Source: JAJPXI01 sp045602885
GTDB taxonomy: Bacteria > Bacillota > Clostridia > Oscillospirales > Oscillospiraceae
Length of the DNA stretch: 17,701 bases
Reading direction: 5' to 3'
Assembly: GCA_045602885.1 (NCBI GenBank)
Contig: JAZSCJ010000015.1
Span: 1-17,701 of the forward strand
Positions 1 through 6,909 of the stretch are shown piece by piece. Positions within the stretch are counted from its first letter, which is position 1, and the number at the start of each line of letters is the position of its first letter. The translations under genes and the position numbers were made by a program. The notes under the pieces were generated by a model. It saw only the letters and a list, made by a program, of their open reading frames with translations, had not been told where the DNA came from and did no database searches.

Positions 1-32
1 CGACTTTGAACGGTTGTCCCGTCATAGAACGC

Positions 33-64
33 AAAAATGCCGAGAGGAAAATCCTCTCGGCATT
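33..64 (-). terminator. Intrinsic terminator of the M16-lgt-folD operon
   Basis: A 13 bp inverted repeat (36-48 with 52-64, core GCCGAGAGGA/TCCTCTCGGC, 3-base loop) is followed on the minus strand by a run of five T (37 down to 33). It lies 17 bases past the folD stop. The plus-strand side of the stem has no U-rich tail, so it should work only for minus-strand transcription. Confidence 0.9.
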
Positions 65-80
65 CTTAATAGAAACTATG

Positions 81-923
81 TTATTCGGCCTGATGGGCTT
101 TGGCGGCAAGATAGGTATTCTTCATCAGAACGGCCCGGGTCATGGGACCCACGCCGCCGGGAACCGGCGTATAGGCGCTGGCCTTTTGGTAAACGGCACG
201 GCAGCAATCGCCGCACAGCTTTCCGTTTTCATCCCGGTTCATGGCCACATCGACCACCACGGCACCCTCTTTCACCATGTCGGGGGTCACCAGACCGGTC
301 TTACCCACAGCGCAGACCAGAATATCCGCCCGGCGGCACTCCTCGGCCAGATTGGGGGTTCTGGAATGGCAGATGGTCACAGTGGCGTCCTTTTGCAGCA
401 TGAGCAGCGCCTGGGGCTTGCCCACAATGTTGGAGCGGCCCAGCACCACACAATGCTTGCCGGCCGGGTCGATGCCCCCCTCCTCCAGCAGCGCCATAAC
501 GCCGGCCGGGGTACAGGGCAAAAAGCACTCTTCACCGGCTACCAAACGGCCCACATTCATGGGATGAAAGCCGTCCACATCCTTTTCCGGGTCAATGGCC
601 AGCAGTACCTGCTTTTCGTCAAATTGAGGCGGCAGGGGCAGCTGCACCAGAATGCCGTCAATGTCTGCACGTGTGTTAAGTACGTCGATCAGCTCCAGCA
701 GTTCCTCGGGGTTGGTTTCGGCCGGCAGGGCGTATTCCTCGCTGTAAAAGCCGCACTCTTCGCAATCCTTGCGCTTGCTGGTCACGTAAACCCGGGATGC
801 CGGGTTATCTCCCACCAGAATCACCGCCAGACCGGGGCGGCTGGAAAGCGTTCCGGCCTCTTGAGCCAGACGCGTTTTGATTTTTGCAGCCAGTTCTTTT
901 CCATCAAGCACCTTGGCTTCCAT
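81..923 (-). CDS. folD: Bifunctional methylenetetrahydrofolate dehydrogenase / methenyltetrahydrofolate cyclohydrolase FolD
   Basis: This cytosolic enzyme interconverts 5,10-methylene-, 5,10-methenyl- and 10-formyl-tetrahydrofolate using NADP(H). The product is 280 aa, the normal family length. Visible motifs are the N-terminal SRVYVTSKRK segment (Tyr46 and Lys50, the catalytic YxxxK pair), DGILVQLPLP at 89-98, DVDGFHP at 116-122, the Rossmann-domain GRSNIVGKP at 162-170 and the C-terminal PVPGGVGPMT at 253-262. I chose the ATG at 923 because an AGGAGG site sits about 9 bases upstream. In-frame ATGs at 941 and 947 lie at or before that site and have none of their own. The start overlaps the end of lgt by 20 bases, so its ribosome binding site is inside lgt and translation is probably coupled. 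It is the last gene of the minus-strand operon. Identity is secure. Confidence 0.97.
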   Translation of the reverse strand: MEAKVLDGKELAAKIKTRLAQEAGTLSSRPGLAVILVGDNPASRVYVTSKRKDCEECGFYSEEYALPAETNPEELLELIDVLNTRADIDGILVQLPLPPQFDEKQVLLAIDPEKDVDGFHPMNVGRLVAGEECFLPCTPAGVMALLEEGGIDPAGKHCVVLGRSNIVGKPQALLMLQKDATVTICHSRTPNLAEECRRADILVCAVGKTGLVTPDMVKEGAVVVDVAMNRDENGKLCGDCCRAVYQKASAYTPVPGGVGPMTRAVLMKNTYLAAKAHQAE

Positions 924-1839
924 GGGTGTTGTCCTCCTCATTTGCAATTTGATTTACATACAATCCTTGGGCATTGGGCTTTTTGACCACCAGCACGTAC
1001 ACTGTCGCCGCAATGGCCACAACGGCCGACACCGCGGCCACGACCTGCGAAAAGCGGATGTCACCGGGGCCGATGCTGTCGGTACGCAGCCCCTCGATCC
1101 AAAAGCGACCGACGCCGTACCACGCCACATAAAAGGCAAACATCTGCCCGTCAAATTTCCGGCGGTTGCGAATCACCAGCGCCACGAGCAAAAAGCCCAC
1201 CAAATTCCACAGCGATTCGTAGAAAAACGTGGGATGCACACCCAGCGTACCCTCGATGATCTGCGCATACTCAGACGCATCGATGAGCTTCTCATACCTC
1301 AAATAATTGGCCACATTAGGCCCTGCCATGCGCCAGGGCAAGTCGGTCACGCTGCCAAAGGCCTCCACATTGACAAAGTTGCCCCAGCGACCCACACATT
1401 GCCCGATGAACAGGCCCATGCAGCCCAGATCGGCAAAGGGCAAAAAGCGAACTTTTTTGACCTTGCTGAACACCAGCACGGTCAGCGCCGCCGCGATGAT
1501 GCCGCCGTAAATGGCAAGTCCACCATCCCAGATGCGGATGATTTTGACCAGCGTTGCGCCCCAGTCACCGGGGACATAGTAGCGTTCCCACTCAAACACA
1601 ACATAGTACAGCCGGGCACCGATAATAGCCAGCGGCACGGCGAAAATGAGCATATCAAAAATGGTATCCTCTTTGATTCCAAAGCGATCGCACTGCCGAC
1701 AGCACCAAACGACCGCCAACAGAAAACCCACCGCGATAATCAGCCCATACCAATGCACGCCAAAGTTTTCCGTAATGCTCCACAGGACGGGGTTGAGTTG
1801 AAACTGCCAACCCAACCCGGGAAAGGTCACCATCTTCAT
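904..1839 (-). CDS. lgt: Prolipoprotein diacylglyceryl transferase Lgt
   Basis: Lgt is an integral membrane enzyme that moves diacylglycerol from phosphatidylglycerol to the lipobox cysteine of prolipoproteins, the first step of lipoprotein maturation. The 311 aa product has about seven hydrophobic segments. It carries the family signature GRWGNFVNVEAFG at 150-162, the conserved IGARLYY near 73-79, HPTFFYESLWN near 202-212 and a C-terminal GRFWIEGLRTD. The segment IWDGGLAIYGG (103-113) has Tyr111 where E. coli Lgt has the essential His103. The ATG at 1839 is chosen because GGGAGG lies about 7 bases upstream and its ATGA overlaps the stop of the preceding peptidase gene by four bases, which suggests coupled translation. 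A second ATG at 1833 is possible. Identity is firm. Confidence 0.96.
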   Translation of the reverse strand: MKMVTFPGLGWQFQLNPVLWSITENFGVHWYGLIIAVGFLLAVVWCCRQCDRFGIKEDTIFDMLIFAVPLAIIGARLYYVVFEWERYYVPGDWGATLVKIIRIWDGGLAIYGGIIAAALTVLVFSKVKKVRFLPFADLGCMGLFIGQCVGRWGNFVNVEAFGSVTDLPWRMAGPNVANYLRYEKLIDASEYAQIIEGTLGVHPTFFYESLWNLVGFLLVALVIRNRRKFDGQMFAFYVAWYGVGRFWIEGLRTDSIGPGDIRFSQVVAAVSAVVAIAATVYVLVVKKPNAQGLYVNQIANEEDNTHGSQGA

Positions 1840-3119
1840 TGGGCACCCTCCCGCGGCTTGACAATGGACAATGCGGTGCGCTGCTGCGTCACCCAGCGAC
1901 CAATGCACGCCTGCACATCCGACTTGCTGATCTGGTCGTAAACCTCCGGGAAGGCAAAATAGTCTTGACCGGCAAAGTGCGCCTGCGCCAGCTCAACACA
2001 GATATTTTCAAAGGAGTTCAGACTGCGCACCCGACTTCCGTAGGCCGCCTTTTTCAAGCGCTTCCACAACTGCTCGTCGATGCCCTCCCGGCTCATGCGC
2101 TGCGCCGCTTCCAACACCGCCCGGCGCACGGCAGCAGGGTCTTTGCTTTCCCCGCCGGCGGCCAAAAAGGCACAGCCGGGGTACTCCTCGTATCCGCCGG
2201 AAAAACTCTTGTTGATCAGACCCTGTTCATACAACTGGGAATACAGCGCGCTGGAGGTGCCCATCAGCGCCTCATAGGCCAGCTCACCTGCCAACGCCTG
2301 GCGCAGTCGGCCCATGCCGTCGGCAGGGGGTGCATCGGCCTTGAAGCCCAGCAGGAACAGGGGCGTGGAAACCTCCATCTCCAACTCAACCTGCGGCGTG
2401 GCTACCGTGTCCGGCTCAGCCCCACCGTGATCCCGGCCGATCTCGGGGCCAAGCTCCCTGGGCAAAATGGCCCGGGCCGCCTTGACCACCTGCTCGGGAT
2501 CAACATTGCCGGCCACGCACAACACCATGTTGGAGGGTGCGTAAAAGGCCTTGTGGCAGTCGTACAGCGTCCGGTCGGTGATCTGTGCGATGGATTGCTG
2601 CGTGCCGATGACCGAAGTGCGCACGGCGTGGTTTTGGTACAGACTGCGGGTCAGATTCATATAGACGCGCCAGTTGGGATCATCCTCCACCATGCCGATC
2701 TCCTGCCCGATGATGCCCTGTTCCTTGTCCACGCTCTCCGGGGTGAACCAGGGCACCGACACAAAGGAGAGCAGAGTATTCAAATTCTGCTCAAACCCCT
2801 CGGTACATTCAAAATAATAGCCGGTGATGGCATTGCTGGTAAAGGCGTTGGGCGAGGCACCGTTGGCCGCCAGATCCTGCAGGGCGTTGCCGTCCTCGGT
2901 GTCAAACATTTTGTGCTCCAGAAAATGGGCTACGCCCTCGGGGGTATCGTGCCACTGCCCATCCAGCTGAAAGCGCACGTCCATGCCGCCGTAGTTGGTG
3001 GCAAAAAAGGCGAAATACTTTCCGAATTCCGGCTTGGGGTCTACATAGACGTGCAACCCGTTTTCCAACACTTCATGATACAGCGTTTCGCCCACACGGG
3101 GATACTTCTTCTGCTCCAC
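1836..3119 (-). CDS. M16 family zinc peptidase, YmfH-type (catalytic member of the pair)
   Basis: This 427 aa protein is a member of the M16 (pitrilysin/mitochondrial processing peptidase) family. The inverted zinc site HxxEH is intact as HFLEH (His65, Glu68, His69), and the third ligand is probably the Glu in GQEIGMVEDD around residue 140. Two M16 halves are visible: the catalytic N-terminal domain and a C-terminal non-catalytic domain. It begins with GTG at 3119, behind a purine-rich GGAGGGG site, only 3 bases after the stop of the upstream M16 homologue. The two are therefore co-transcribed and likely form a heterodimer. The arrangement matches B. subtilis ymfF-ymfH, whose products are annotated as associated with EF-P 5-aminopentanol modification. 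That role is by analogy only, and I see no EF-P gene in the window. No signal peptide is apparent, so it is probably cytosolic. Confidence 0.9.
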   Translation of the reverse strand: MEQKKYPRVGETLYHEVLENGLHVYVDPKPEFGKYFAFFATNYGGMDVRFQLDGQWHDTPEGVAHFLEHKMFDTEDGNALQDLAANGASPNAFTSNAITGYYFECTEGFEQNLNTLLSFVSVPWFTPESVDKEQGIIGQEIGMVEDDPNWRVYMNLTRSLYQNHAVRTSVIGTQQSIAQITDRTLYDCHKAFYAPSNMVLCVAGNVDPEQVVKAARAILPRELGPEIGRDHGGAEPDTVATPQVELEMEVSTPLFLLGFKADAPPADGMGRLRQALAGELAYEALMGTSSALYSQLYEQGLINKSFSGGYEEYPGCAFLAAGGESKDPAAVRRAVLEAAQRMSREGIDEQLWKRLKKAAYGSRVRSLNSFENICVELAQAHFAGQDYFAFPEVYDQISKSDVQACIGRWVTQQRTALSIVKPREGAQ

Positions 3120-3122
3120 GAC

Positions 3123-4400
3123 TTACCCCTCCTTCCCTTTCAGGAAATAGATGGCGTCCAGCGCCATCTTCCCGGCCACTTCCACTACCTGCTGTGCCGT
3201 GACGTGCTCCACCGCCCGGGCCAGCTCATCGGGGCGCTGCGCCTGTCCGGCGGCACTTTGGCCCAGCCAGTAATCTTCCAGCCGGCCCTGGCTGTCCAAA
3301 CAGGCGGTCAGACTGCTGACCACCGCCCGACGGGCGCTCTCCAGCTCTTGGGTGGTAAAATCGCCCGAACAGCAGGCGTCAAACTGAGCCAGAATCTCTT
3401 CCTTGGCCTGGCCATACTTTTCAAATTCAATGCCCGAGGAAACCAGCATCAGCCCCTTTTGCTTATCCAGCATGGAGCTGGCAAAATAGCAAAGGGACAG
3501 CTTTTCCCGTACATTCATAAACAGCTTGGAGATGGTCGTTCCGCCGTAAACCGCATTGAGCACCAACAGCGCAGGATACTCCGGGGAGGACATGGTCACG
3601 CCGCCGGTGCGCCAGCCCAGAACCAGCTTACCCTGGGTAACATCCATGGCCTCATCAAAACAGCGCACCTGACCCACCGGCATTTGCGCACCGCAGGCAG
3701 GGCACATAGCAACCGATCGCTGGGGCAGGCCGGACAAGGCGTTTTTCAGCGCCTGCTCCACTCGCTCAACAGGAGCGGAACCACAATAATACAAATGAAT
3801 GGGCGCGGTACGCAACAGTTGCTGATAGTGCTGCCACAACTGCTGCGGCGTAATCCGGGCAGCCTCGTCGGCATCGCCCAGCTTATCCAGCGCATACGGC
3901 TCGCCCTCACACATCAACTCGCTCAGCCGTTTGATGGAATACTGGCGCTTTTCATTGATCTGCGCCCGGATCCGGTCGGCCAGATTGTTCCCTTCGCCGG
4001 TTACATAGTCGCTGCGGAACACTCCGTTTTCCAGCGTGGGCTTGAGCAGCAACTGGCCCAGCAGCTCGGCGGCCGGCTCCAGAATGGCCGTCCCATCGGG
4101 GGAAAAGGCATCATCCAGAAAGCTGCCCACAAAGCCGATGCATTGCAGCTCGCCCTGGCGGCGCACACGTGCCTCCAGCGTGCCGCCGCACAGCTCATCC
4201 AGCGCGGCAGCCAGGGACTGGGTATCGGGATGGTTTTGGGTGCCCCGGCGCAGCACCGAGGGCAGCAGCGCATTGGCCGTGACACTCTGGCGCTCCAGGG
4301 GCGCAAACAGGGTCAGCGACAGGCAGCTGCTTTTGAATTTATCGGTTTGAAGCGCAGTCAGCGCGACACCCGGAAACAATTCTTTTTGTACGACTTGCAT
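3123..4400 (-). CDS. M16 family peptidase-like protein, YmfF-type (non-catalytic member of the pair)
   Basis: This 425 aa protein has the M16 fold but no HxxEH motif. The corresponding N-terminal stretch reads LLPSVLRRGTQNHPDTQSLA, so it should not bind catalytic zinc. Its C-terminal half keeps the M16 Arg/Tyr substrate-binding pair (GGTTISKLFMNVREKLSLCY, Arg298 and Tyr305). This is the division of labour seen in M16B heterodimers such as mitochondrial processing peptidase. It most resembles B. subtilis YmfF and precedes the catalytic partner in the same order. An unusual CPACG (233-237) followed by Cys247 lies in the linker between domains. The ATG at 4400 is preceded by AAAGGA about 9 bases upstream. 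The frame stays open further upstream to 4664, but that extension crosses the promoter region and has no ribosome binding site. It is the first gene of the operon. Confidence 0.87.
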   Translation of the reverse strand: MQVVQKELFPGVALTALQTDKFKSSCLSLTLFAPLERQSVTANALLPSVLRRGTQNHPDTQSLAAALDELCGGTLEARVRRQGELQCIGFVGSFLDDAFSPDGTAILEPAAELLGQLLLKPTLENGVFRSDYVTGEGNNLADRIRAQINEKRQYSIKRLSELMCEGEPYALDKLGDADEAARITPQQLWQHYQQLLRTAPIHLYYCGSAPVERVEQALKNALSGLPQRSVAMCPACGAQMPVGQVRCFDEAMDVTQGKLVLGWRTGGVTMSSPEYPALLVLNAVYGGTTISKLFMNVREKLSLCYFASSMLDKQKGLMLVSSGIEFEKYGQAKEEILAQFDACCSGDFTTQELESARRAVVSSLTACLDSQGRLEDYWLGQSAAGQAQRPDELARAVEHVTAQQVVEVAGKMALDAIYFLKGKEG

Positions 4401-4440
4401 ACCATTGGTTCCTTTCTCTTTTCCAAGTACAAGTAAAGGT

Positions 4441-4469
4441 ATTATACATGATTTTTCGTTGAATAAAAC
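4441..4469 (-). promoter_or_regulatory. Probable promoter of the M16-lgt-folD operon
   Basis: On the minus strand a perfect TATAAT (4446 to 4441) lies about 40 bases before the ATG of the first M16 gene, giving a predicted start near 4434. The -35 region at the expected spacing (GTTTTA, 4469 to 4464) is poor. The -10 is convincing; the complete promoter is inferred. Confidence 0.5.
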
Positions 4470-4518
4470 CCTAAAAAGGAAAAATTCCCATCCGTGCGTT
4501 TGAAATGCCCGTCTTGGC

Positions 4519-4547
4519 TTGACAAACCACCCAACAAATGGTACAAA
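4519..4547 (+). promoter_or_regulatory. Sigma-A promoter of the ZTP riboswitch-focA operon
   Basis: A perfect TTGACA (4519-4524) is followed after 17 bases by TACAAA (4542-4547), with a TG one base upstream of the -10 (extended -10). The predicted transcript starts near 4554, the first base of riboswitch stem P1. The 5' leader is then about 180 bases long. Confidence 0.78.
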
Positions 4548-4553
4548 AGAAGT

Positions 4554-4660
4554 GCGATATGACTGACGGAAGTGGATCGACCACATGGAGTATCGCCTTA
4601 GCAAACGACAATTGCCGATGCATTTATTTGGCGTTTGCTCGAATTGCCGACCGTCTGGGC
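4554..4660 (+). ncRNA. ZTP/ZMP riboswitch (pfl motif) aptamer
   Basis: Stem P1 pairs GCGATA (4554-4559) with TATCGC (4591-4596). It encloses the conserved GACTGACGG internal-loop strand (4561-4569), a GTGG/CCAC hairpin (4572-4575 with 4581-4584) and a TGGAG strand (4586-4590). A linker with its own 8 bp hairpin (4600-4607 with 4632-4639) follows. Then comes the P3 domain GCCGACCGTCTGGGC (4646-4660), in which GCC pairs with GGC. The loop CCGTC (4651-4655) is complementary to GACGG (4565-4569), forming the pseudoknot. The common family form is GGCGG with CCGCC, so this looks like a compensatory change. Known members sense ZTP or ZMP (AICAR nucleotides), which build up when 10-formyl-tetrahydrofolate is scarce, and control one-carbon and purine genes. 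The family assignment is from remembered consensus, not a covariance search. Confidence 0.88.
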
Positions 4661-4696
4661 GCACTACCTGTTTCTGCGTAGTGCGCCCTTTTTATT
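4657..4696 (+). terminator. Riboswitch expression-platform terminator
   Basis: A perfect 11 bp stem, GGGCGCACTAC (4657-4667) with GTAGTGCGCCC (4678-4688), is followed by TTTTTATT. It lies between the promoter and the channel gene, with no coding sequence before it, so it must act as an attenuator. Its first four bases (4657-4660) are also the 3' strand of aptamer stem P3. Ligand-stabilised P3 should therefore disrupt the terminator and turn the operon on. Confidence 0.9.
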
Positions 4697-4733
4697 GGCG
4701 TACTGCGAAATACTGTTTTGGAGGTATCATACC

Positions 4734-5507
4734 ATGACTCGTGCCGATGTTGAAACCATTGCCGCCGCCGGCGCCGCCAAGCTCGACTACGCCCGTACCC
4801 AGCCACTGCGCTACCTGTCCCGCGCCGCTATGGCCGGCGCATTCATTATGGTCGGTTCTCTGTTTTCCACCCTGTCCGCCGCATGGTTCTACGTGGACCA
4901 GCCGGGCGTTGCCAAGCTGATGGGTGCGGCAACCTTTGCCACGGCGCTGATCCTCATCGTCCTGCTGGGCGGTGAGCTGTTCACCGGCACCAACTTTGTT
5001 ATGGGTGTCAGCCTGTACGAAAACAAGGTCAAGCTCCTGGGCGCGCTGCGCATCTGGGTCTTTTCCTACGTGGGCAATTTCGTGGGCATTTTCTTGCTGG
5101 CTTTGCTGGTCACCGGCTCGGGTGCCAGCCGGGATCTGTTTGCCTCCTATCTGGCGCTGATCGTTCCCGGCAAGCTGGCCGGAACGTGGTACGCCCTGTT
5201 GTTGAAAGGTATTCTGTGTAATTTCCTGGTCTGCATCGGCGTGTACGCCGGTCTCAAGCTGAAAAGCGAGTCGGGCAAGTGCATCGCCATCCTTCTGGTC
5301 ATCACCACCTTTGTGCTGGCCGGGTTTGAACATTCCGTGGCCAACATGGCAACCTTCTCCCTGTATGCGCTGATGGTTCCCGGCGCCGACTTTGGCGGCA
5401 TCGCCTGGAATATGCTCTGGGTCACCCTGGGCAACCTAATTGGTGGCGCCGTCCTTCTGGGTCTTCCCGTCTGGACCAGTGCAGAACCTTCCAAAAAGGA
5501 GTCTTAA
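4734..5507 (+). CDS. Formate/nitrite transporter (FNT) family channel, probably formate
   Basis: This 257 aa membrane protein has six hydrophobic segments. It carries the FNT hallmarks: ELFTGTNF (81-88), GNFVGIFLLALL, KGILCNFLVCIG (from Lys158), the pore-histidine motif GFEHSVANM with His200, and GNLIGG (233-238). Family members form pentameric channels passing formate, nitrite or related monovalent anions. Sequence motifs alone do not separate FocA from NirC. Formate is favoured because the gene sits behind a ZTP riboswitch and the window encodes FolD, both pointing to formyl-tetrahydrofolate supply. The ATG at 4734 has GGAGGT at 4720-4725, 8 bases upstream. The frame extends further back, but that would run through the terminator hairpin. 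It is followed after 3 bases by the aminopeptidase gene. Confidence 0.93.
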   Translation: MTRADVETIAAAGAAKLDYARTQPLRYLSRAAMAGAFIMVGSLFSTLSAAWFYVDQPGVAKLMGAATFATALILIVLLGGELFTGTNFVMGVSLYENKVKLLGALRIWVFSYVGNFVGIFLLALLVTGSGASRDLFASYLALIVPGKLAGTWYALLLKGILCNFLVCIGVYAGLKLKSESGKCIAILLVITTFVLAGFEHSVANMATFSLYALMVPGADFGGIAWNMLWVTLGNLIGGAVLLGLPVWTSAEPSKKES

Positions 5508-5510
5508 ACA

Positions 5511-6731
5511 ATGCAGGCAAAGCTCAAAGAATACGCCGATTTGATGGTCCGGGTCGGTCTGAACGTACAACCCGGCCAATCGGTCAACATTTTCTCCCCC
5601 GTGGACTGCGCCGTACTGGCCCGGGCCTGTGTCAAGGCCTGTTATGAGGCCGGTGCCCGGGAAGTCACCGTGCTGTGGAATGACGATGTGGTCAGCCGTT
5701 TGAAGTATCTTCATGCCGACGACGCCGTATTTGACGAAATGCCCGGCTGGCTGAAAGCCTTTTACGACAGCGCATTGGAGAAAAAGTGCCCCCATCTGGC
5801 CATTGTGGGCGACGATCCCGAGGCCATGAAGGGCGTGGACGCCACCCGCATCCAGCGCTGGCGGCGCACCTCCGGCAAGGCGTTGGAGACCTATTACAAG
5901 GGCCAGACCAACAATGATTTTCAGTGGCTGGTGGCCGCCTGTCCCACCCCGGCCTGGGCCAACATGGTATTCCCGGACGCCCCCGACGCCATGCAGCAGC
6001 TTTGGGACGCCGTTTTTACCGCCGTACGCGTCAACGGCGACGGCAACGCCGTGCAGCGCTGGCAGGAATTTACCGCGCGCCAGAAAACGCTGGTGGATCA
6101 GCTCAATCAATACGCCTTTACCAGCCTGCACTACCGCAACAGCCTGGGTACCGATCTGACGGTCGGTCTGCCCGAAAACCACTTCTGGACGGGTGCCAGC
6201 GAGCGGGCCGGTACCGGCGTGGAGTTCACGGCCAATCTGCCCACCGAGGAAATCTTCACACTGCCCCACCGGGACAAGGTCAACGGCAAGGTCTATGCCT
6301 CAAAACCCTTGTCCCTCAACGGCAATCTGATCGACGGGTTCTGGATGGAGCTCAAGGACGGAAAAATCACCGCCCTGCACGCCGACGTGGGCGAGGAATA
6401 CCTGCGCAAGAGCGTGACGCTGGACGAGGGCTCTTCCTACTTTGGCGAGGTCGCGCTGGTGCCCTATGACTCCCCCATCAGCAACACCGGTTTGCTGTTC
6501 TATGAAACGCTGTTCGACGAAAACGCCTCCTGCCACTTTGCCTTTGGCGAAGCCTACCCCTGCATCCACGGGGCGGAAAAGCTCTCCGGCGAGGAGCAGG
6601 CCAAGCTGGGCATCAACCAGTCCATCAACCACGTGGACTTCATGGTGGGCACCGCCGATCTGGAAATCATCGGCACCACCCCCGATGGACAGAAAATCAA
6701 AGTGTTTGAGCAGGGTAATTTCGCGCTGTAA
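5511..6731 (+). CDS. M29 family aminopeptidase (AmpS/aminopeptidase T type)
   Basis: This 406 aa cytosolic metallo-aminopeptidase removes N-terminal residues from peptides. The family's two-metal ligand set can be read in order: Glu246 or Glu247 in LPTEEIFT, Glu313 in YFGEVALVP, His342 in ENASCHFAFG, and His374 with Asp376 in SINHVDF. The spacing matches Thermus aminopeptidase T. The N-terminal Rossmann-like domain begins QAKLKEYADLMVRVGLNVQPGQ, and the length is typical. AAGGAG (5496-5501) lies 9 bases before the ATG, and the gene follows the FNT channel gene by 3 bases. It is therefore under the same riboswitch unless there is an internal promoter, and I see none. Why a peptidase should be co-regulated with a formate channel is not evident; supply of one-carbon amino acids such as glycine or serine from peptides is a guess. 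Confidence 0.93.
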   Translation: MQAKLKEYADLMVRVGLNVQPGQSVNIFSPVDCAVLARACVKACYEAGAREVTVLWNDDVVSRLKYLHADDAVFDEMPGWLKAFYDSALEKKCPHLAIVGDDPEAMKGVDATRIQRWRRTSGKALETYYKGQTNNDFQWLVAACPTPAWANMVFPDAPDAMQQLWDAVFTAVRVNGDGNAVQRWQEFTARQKTLVDQLNQYAFTSLHYRNSLGTDLTVGLPENHFWTGASERAGTGVEFTANLPTEEIFTLPHRDKVNGKVYASKPLSLNGNLIDGFWMELKDGKITALHADVGEEYLRKSVTLDEGSSYFGEVALVPYDSPISNTGLLFYETLFDENASCHFAFGEAYPCIHGAEKLSGEEQAKLGINQSINHVDFMVGTADLEIIGTTPDGQKIKVFEQGNFAL

Positions 6732-6737
6732 ACCGCT

Positions 6738-6783
6738 GTCCTGCGCCGTTTGATCGACCCAACGGCGCAGGACGGTATTTTTT
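6738..6783 (+). terminator. Intrinsic terminator after the aminopeptidase gene
   Basis: A perfect 13 bp stem, GTCCTGCGCCGTT (6738-6750) with AACGGCGCAGGAC (6761-6773), has a 10-base loop and is followed by six T at 6778-6783. It begins 7 bases after the stop codon and separates this operon from the ylxM-ffh operon. Confidence 0.92.
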
Positions 6784-6828
6784 CTGCCTTTTTGTGAAAA
6801 TAATGCAAGGAAAAATACTTTACGCCTC

Positions 6829-6857
6829 TTGACAAGGGGATTTTTTTCGTGTATCAT
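6829..6857 (+). promoter_or_regulatory. Sigma-A promoter of the ylxM-ffh-rpsP operon
   Basis: TTGACA (6829-6834), a 17-base spacer and TATCAT (6852-6857, five of six consensus bases) predict a start near 6864, about 46 bases before the ylxM GTG. Confidence 0.82.
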
Positions 6858-6909
6858 ATCATTTCGTAAAGTCTTTGGCCTTTACACAACATCTTGTGGA
6901 GGTGCTCCT

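Noticed and set aside
1..25. A minus-strand ATG at 25 reading MTGQPFKV off the left edge, possibly the next gene.
   Set aside because: It comes directly after a terminator T-run and has no ribosome binding site; too little sequence to support a gene.
6..986. A plus-strand frame of 326 codons opposite folD.
   Set aside because: It runs through the folD terminator and across folD; no ribosome binding site or domain.
1839..4436. An uninterrupted plus-strand frame of 865 codons opposite the M16 peptidase genes.
   Set aside because: It is antisense to two well-recognised genes, its residue make-up is biased to Gln, His, Gly and Leu with no recognisable domain, and no ribosome binding site fits. 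Such frames arise from the C/G-ending codons of the real genes.
4600..4639. The 8 bp hairpin AGCAAACG/CGTTTGCT as a separate small RNA or terminator.
   Set aside because: It has no T-run and sits between the two aptamer halves, where ZTP riboswitches tolerate a variable linker hairpin.
3120..4664. A longer start for the inactive M16 gene at 4664.
   Set aside because: The extension would overlap the TATAAT promoter and part of the riboswitch leader, encodes no M16 sequence and lacks a ribosome binding site.
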